Origin: Halochromatium roseum
GTDB lineage: Bacteria > Pseudomonadota > Gammaproteobacteria > Chromatiales > Chromatiaceae
Reading direction: 5' to 3'
Assembly (NCBI RefSeq): GCF_016653315.1
Contig: NZ_NHSH01000044.1
Coordinates: forward strand, 1-64,000
Length of the DNA stretch: 64,000 nt
A model generated the notes under the pieces. That model was given only the letters and a program-made list of their open reading frames with translations, was not told the DNA's origin and did not search any database. The translations under genes were made by a program, and so were the position numbers. Shown here piece after piece: positions 59,258 to 64,000 of this stretch (the first letter of the stretch is position 1; each line of letters begins with the position of its first letter).

Positions 59258-62080
59258 TCATAGCTCGCGCGCCCGCTCCTTGCGCTCGAAGACCTCGATC
59301 TGGTCGCCCGGCTGAACATCGTTGTAGTTCTTCACGCCAATGCCACATTCGGTGCCATTCTTGACCTCGCTGACATCATCCTTGAAGCGACGCAGCGACT
59401 CCAAGGCGCCTTCGTAGATGACCACGTTGTCACGCAGCACGCGGATCGGACTGTTGCGCCGGATCACCCCCTCGATCACCATGCAGCCAGCGATGGCGCC
59501 AAACTTCGACGAGCGGAACACATCGCGCACCTGCGCCAGACCGATGATCTCCTCGGTCACGATCGGGCTGAGCAGACCAGAGATGGCCTTCTTCACATCG
59601 TCGATCAGCTCGTAGATCACCGAGTAGTAGCGCAGATCCAGCCCCTGCTCCTCGATCACCCGGCGCGCGGCGGGATCGGCACGGACATTGAAACCGAGCA
59701 TGATCGCCGTCGAGGTCACCGCCAGGTTGGCATCGGACTCGGTGATACCGCCGACGCCGGAGGCGACCACCGCCACCTTGACCTCGTCGTTGCTGAGCTT
59801 GACCAGCGCCTCCTTGATCGCCTCGACGCTGCCTTGCACATCGGCCTTGAGGATGATGTTCACGCTCTTGAGATCACCATCCTTGAGCTGCGAGAAGAGC
59901 TGATCCAAGCTCGCGCCGCGCTGCTCGTCCATGCGCGTCTGCCGATCGCGATCACGGCGGAACTCGGCCACCTCGCGGGCACGTTTTTCATCGGTGACGG
60001 CGATCACGTCGTCACCCGCATTGGGCGAGCCAGACAGGCCAAGAACCTGTACCGGGATCGACGGACCAGCGCTCTTCACCGAACGCCCCAACTCATCGAA
60101 CATCGCCCGCACACGGCCATACTCAGCGCCGCTGACGATCATGTCGCCGGTGCGCAGCGTGCCCGACTGGACCAAGACGGTCGCAACGGTGCCACGACCC
60201 TTCTCGAGACTGGACTCGACAATGGTGCCATGCGCAGGCCCATCGACCGGCGCCTTCAGCTCGAGCACCTCGGACTGCAGCAGCACCGCATCGAGCAGAT
60301 CGTCGATCCCCTCGCCGGTCTTCGCCGAGACCTTCACCAGCATGGTATCGCCGCCCCACTCCTCGGGTACCAGCTCATGCTGGGTCAGCTCCTGCATCAC
60401 CCGATCCGGATTGGCATCGGGCTTATCCATCTTGTTCACCGCGACCACGACCGGAACCTCAGCCGCCTTCGAGTGCTGGATCGCCTCAATGGTCTGCGGC
60501 ATCACGCCATCGTCGGCGGCGACGACCAGGATGACGATATCCGTCGCCTTGGCCCCACGGGCACGCATCGCCGAAAAGGCGGCATGGCCCGGTGTGTCGA
60601 GAAATGAGATCGTGCCCTTGTCGGTCTCGACATGATAGGCGCCGATGTGCTGGGTGATGCCGCCGGCTTCACCCGCCGCAACCTTGGCGCGACGAATATA
60701 GTCGAGCAGCGAGGTCTTGCCGTGGTCGACATGACCCATGATCGTCACCACCGGTGGGCGCGACTGCGCCTCGGCCTGACCAACCTCCTCTTCGAGCAGC
60801 GCCATCAGCGCATCTTCGGCATCCGCTTGCTTGGCCTCGACCGCTTTGTGGCCCATCTCTTCGACGACCAGCATCGCGGTGTCACGATCGAGCGTCTGGT
60901 TGATGGTTACCATCATGCCTTGCTTAAAGAGCTCCTTGATGACCTGCCCGGCCTTGACCGACATGCGCGACGCCAGCTCGCCCACCGAGATCGTCTCCGG
61001 TACCTCGACCTCGCGCACCACCGGTGCGGTCGGACGCTGGAAGCCATGCTTGTCCTGCAGCTGCGGTTTGCCCGGCTTCTTGCGCCGCCGCACCGATGGC
61101 CGCGTGATCACGGCCTCATCTGAGGTCTCCTCCTCAATCGCTGCCACTGGGTCGCGAACCTTCGACCGACCAGGCTCTTTACGCGCCGCCTTGCGCTCCT
61201 TCTCTTTCTCGACGCGTTCACGCTCCAGACGCTCTTTCTCCGAGCGCTCGGCGTGCTTCTTCGCCGCGCGGCGACGCTCGTCGCGCTGTTGTTCGGTCTC
61301 GCCCTCGGCCTCAACCGCACCCGCTGCCGGCAACCGCTCGCCGCGTACGCTCGGCTGATAGCCTTCAGCGGCATGCTCTTCTTGTTGCACTGATTGTTCA
61401 GTAGCACGTTGTTCAGTAGCACGTTGTTCAGCAGCACGTTGTTCAGCAGCACGGCGACGCTCTGCCTCAGCCTTGGCGCGGGCTTCTGCCTCAGCCTTAC
61501 GCCGCGCCTCTTCGCGCTGACGAATCTCCAGCTCCTCTTGCTCCGCGAGGCGGCGTGCCTCCTCCTCCGCTCGACGCGCCTCGAGTTCAGCACGACGACG
61601 CTGCTCATCGACAGGAGCGCGCGCGGTCCTCGCGTCCTGGGCTTCAGGCGCTGGACGCGCCGTGGTGCGAACCGAGGTCGCCGGCATGGCCGGCTCAGGC
61701 GTGCGCTTACCGAAGCTGCGCTTACGTCGCACCTCGACATTGACTGACTTGCCCGTGCGGGGAGTGGCAGCGCCAGGCCGCGCCGTAGGCGCTCCGCGAG
61801 TAGGCGTTGGACGCGAAGGCCGTTGCACACGGCTGTCAGCCGCTGCCGGCGGGCGTCGCCGCACGCTCGTCGCCTCACTGGGCGGCGGTGCCTCAGCCGA
61901 CTCGTCTTTCTTGATGTGGCTGCGCCGCAGATGCTGCAACAGCTGGATCTTTTCACTCTCAGTGATGGTGGCATCCTCGGCCTGGGCCGAGATGCCCGCC
62001 TCTTGGAGCTGCGCAAGGAGCCGCTCCACAGGAATCCCGACTGTCGTCGCGAGTTGCTTGACCGTGACTTCAGTACTCAT
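59258..62080 (-). CDS. infB: Translation initiation factor IF-2
   Basis: 940 residues from ATG 62080 (GGAGG five bases upstream). IF2_N domain ([25 protein letters not shown]), then a very long Arg/Lys/Glu/Ala-rich linker (residues about 60-360) with coiled-coil character, second IF2_N region ([29 protein letters not shown]), G domain ([43 protein letters not shown]), and beta-barrel domains II-IV ([38 protein letters not shown]). Initiator-tRNA binding and subunit joining. The linker has four EQRA[AT] repeats. Confidence 0.97.
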   Translation of the reverse strand: MSTEVTVKQLATTVGIPVERLLAQLQEAGISAQAEDATITESEKIQLLQHLRRSHIKKDESAEAPPPSEATSVRRRPPAAADSRVQRPSRPTPTRGAPTARPGAATPRTGKSVNVEVRRKRSFGKRTPEPAMPATSVRTTARPAPEAQDARTARAPVDEQRRRAELEARRAEEEARRLAEQEELEIRQREEARRKAEAEARAKAEAERRRAAEQRAAEQRATEQRATEQSVQQEEHAAEGYQPSVRGERLPAAGAVEAEGETEQQRDERRRAAKKHAERSEKERLERERVEKEKERKAARKEPGRSKVRDPVAAIEEETSDEAVITRPSVRRRKKPGKPQLQDKHGFQRPTAPVVREVEVPETISVGELASRMSVKAGQVIKELFKQGMMVTINQTLDRDTAMLVVEEMGHKAVEAKQADAEDALMALLEEEVGQAEAQSRPPVVTIMGHVDHGKTSLLDYIRRAKVAAGEAGGITQHIGAYHVETDKGTISFLDTPGHAAFSAMRARGAKATDIVILVVAADDGVMPQTIEAIQHSKAAEVPVVVAVNKMDKPDANPDRVMQELTQHELVPEEWGGDTMLVKVSAKTGEGIDDLLDAVLLQSEVLELKAPVDGPAHGTIVESSLEKGRGTVATVLVQSGTLRTGDMIVSGAEYGRVRAMFDELGRSVKSAGPSIPVQVLGLSGSPNAGDDVIAVTDEKRAREVAEFRRDRDRQTRMDEQRGASLDQLFSQLKDGDLKSVNIILKADVQGSVEAIKEALVKLSNDEVKVAVVASGVGGITESDANLAVTSTAIMLGFNVRADPAARRVIEEQGLDLRYYSVIYELIDDVKKAISGLLSPIVTEEIIGLAQVRDVFRSSKFGAIAGCMVIEGVIRRNSPIRVLRDNVVIYEGALESLRRFKDDVSEVKNGTECGIGVKNYNDVQPGDQIEVFERKERAREL
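61396..61455. repeat. Four 15-bp in-frame repeats in infB
   Basis: GTTCAGTAGCACGTT, twice, then GTTCAGCAGCACGTT and GTTCAGCAGCACGGC; on the coding strand they read E-Q-R-A-T/A. They lie in the flexible linker before the G domain. Multiples of three, so copy-number change keeps IF-2 in frame. Confidence 0.85.
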
Positions 62081-62095
62081 TCGCACCTCCGATGA

Positions 62096-63598
<1,503 letters not shown>

Positions 63599-63649
63599 CG
63601 GTCCCTACCTGATGTCGGTCGCTCTCGGCCCCGTCCGGCATCCGGTTCG

Positions 63650-64000
63650 TTAGCGAGCGGACTGTGAAAGGTTGAATTCGGGCACTACCCGGGCGCTTTC
63701 GACCTGATCGATTGGAAGCTGCACGCGACGTTGCGCGTTGCCCTCATCGAGCCCCAGCTCCAAGCTCCGGCCGTCATCGCTCACTGCGAGCACTTCACCC
63801 TCGAAATTACGGCGTCCCTCGTGCTTTTCCGCGAGCCGCACGCGGATGCGGTTGCCAAGCTGGCGTGCGATCTGCTCAACACTAAATAGCGGCCGATCCA
63901 AGCCTGGAGACGAGACCTCGAGCGCGTACTGGCCACTGATCGGGTCTTCGACATCGAGTACGCTGCTGAGCTGCCGGCTCACCGCCTCGCAGTCGTCCAC
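63650..64000 (-). CDS. rimP: Ribosome maturation factor RimP (3' part)
   Basis: The window ends inside the gene; 116 residues are visible. DCEAVSRQLSSVLDVEDPISGQYALEVSSPGLDRPLFSVEQIARQLGNRIRVRLAEKHEGRRNFEGEVLAV is the RimP core, with the family's SSPGLDRPL signature, followed by the SH3-like C-terminal domain. Needed for 30S maturation. 51 bp before nusA, first gene of the usual nusA-infB operon. Confidence 0.95.
   Translation of the reverse strand: MDDCEAVSRQLSSVLDVEDPISGQYALEVSSPGLDRPLFSVEQIARQLGNRIRVRLAEKHEGRRNFEGEVLAVSDDGRSLELGLDEGNAQRRVQLPIDQVESARVVPEFNLSQSAR

Overview
The window reads as a piece of a GC-rich gammaproteobacterial chromosome. The canonical rimP-nusA-infB-rbfA-truB-rpsO-pnp block at the right end, the DsrE/TusA/SQR sulfur genes and DUF3581/CreA-type genes fit a sulfur-oxidising member, probably of the Chromatiales (inference; no rRNA or photosynthesis gene is present to prove it).

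Layout. 1-0.8 kb: remnants of an IS1-type transposase and of a restriction/helicase gene. 0.8-8.1 kb: aldo/keto reductase, P-type cation ATPase, MscS-like membrane protein and small ORFs. 7.7-15.2 kb: a translationally coupled minus-strand heavy-metal efflux operon (cytochrome b, TolC-like, adaptor, HME-RND pump, DUF3240, small exported protein). 15.4-16.8 kb: DUF3581 and CreA. 17.1-33.4 kb: a plus-strand anti-phage-type operon (DUF499 ATPase, DUF3780, NYN-domain protein, DUF1156 methyltransferase, DUF4258/DUF2283 pair, PLD-SNF2 helicase) that has been broken by a 101-bp MITE, by an IS4-family element that itself carries a serine-recombinase element, and by a TnpB element. The insertion points can be read to the base from target duplications and restored reading frames. 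33.8-35 kb: RtcB.

35-48 kb: a visibly AT-richer, almost entirely minus-strand thiocyanate/cyanate island. It holds a CynR-like LysR regulator (divergent), a CbiM-like cobalt permease, cyanase, the three thiocyanate hydrolase subunits (scnB, scnA, scnC), a P15K-like maturation protein, a nitrate/taurine-type ABC importer with two permeases, then DsrE, TusA, an SQR-family flavoprotein, DUF1641 and an OprB-like porin. Read as a pathway: porin and ABC importer bring in SCN-/OCN-, cobalt is imported and inserted, the hydrolase gives COS and ammonia, cyanase handles cyanate, and the sulfur-carrier/SQR module could process the released sulfur. No COS hydrolase is seen.

48-54.8 kb: glcF-like iron-sulfur protein, PhzF-family protein, a two-component system with PepSY and DUF6746 proteins, DUF3775. 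55-64 kb: pnp, rpsO, truB, rbfA, infB, nusA and the 3' part of rimP in the usual order on the minus strand. No rRNA, tRNA or CRISPR array was found.
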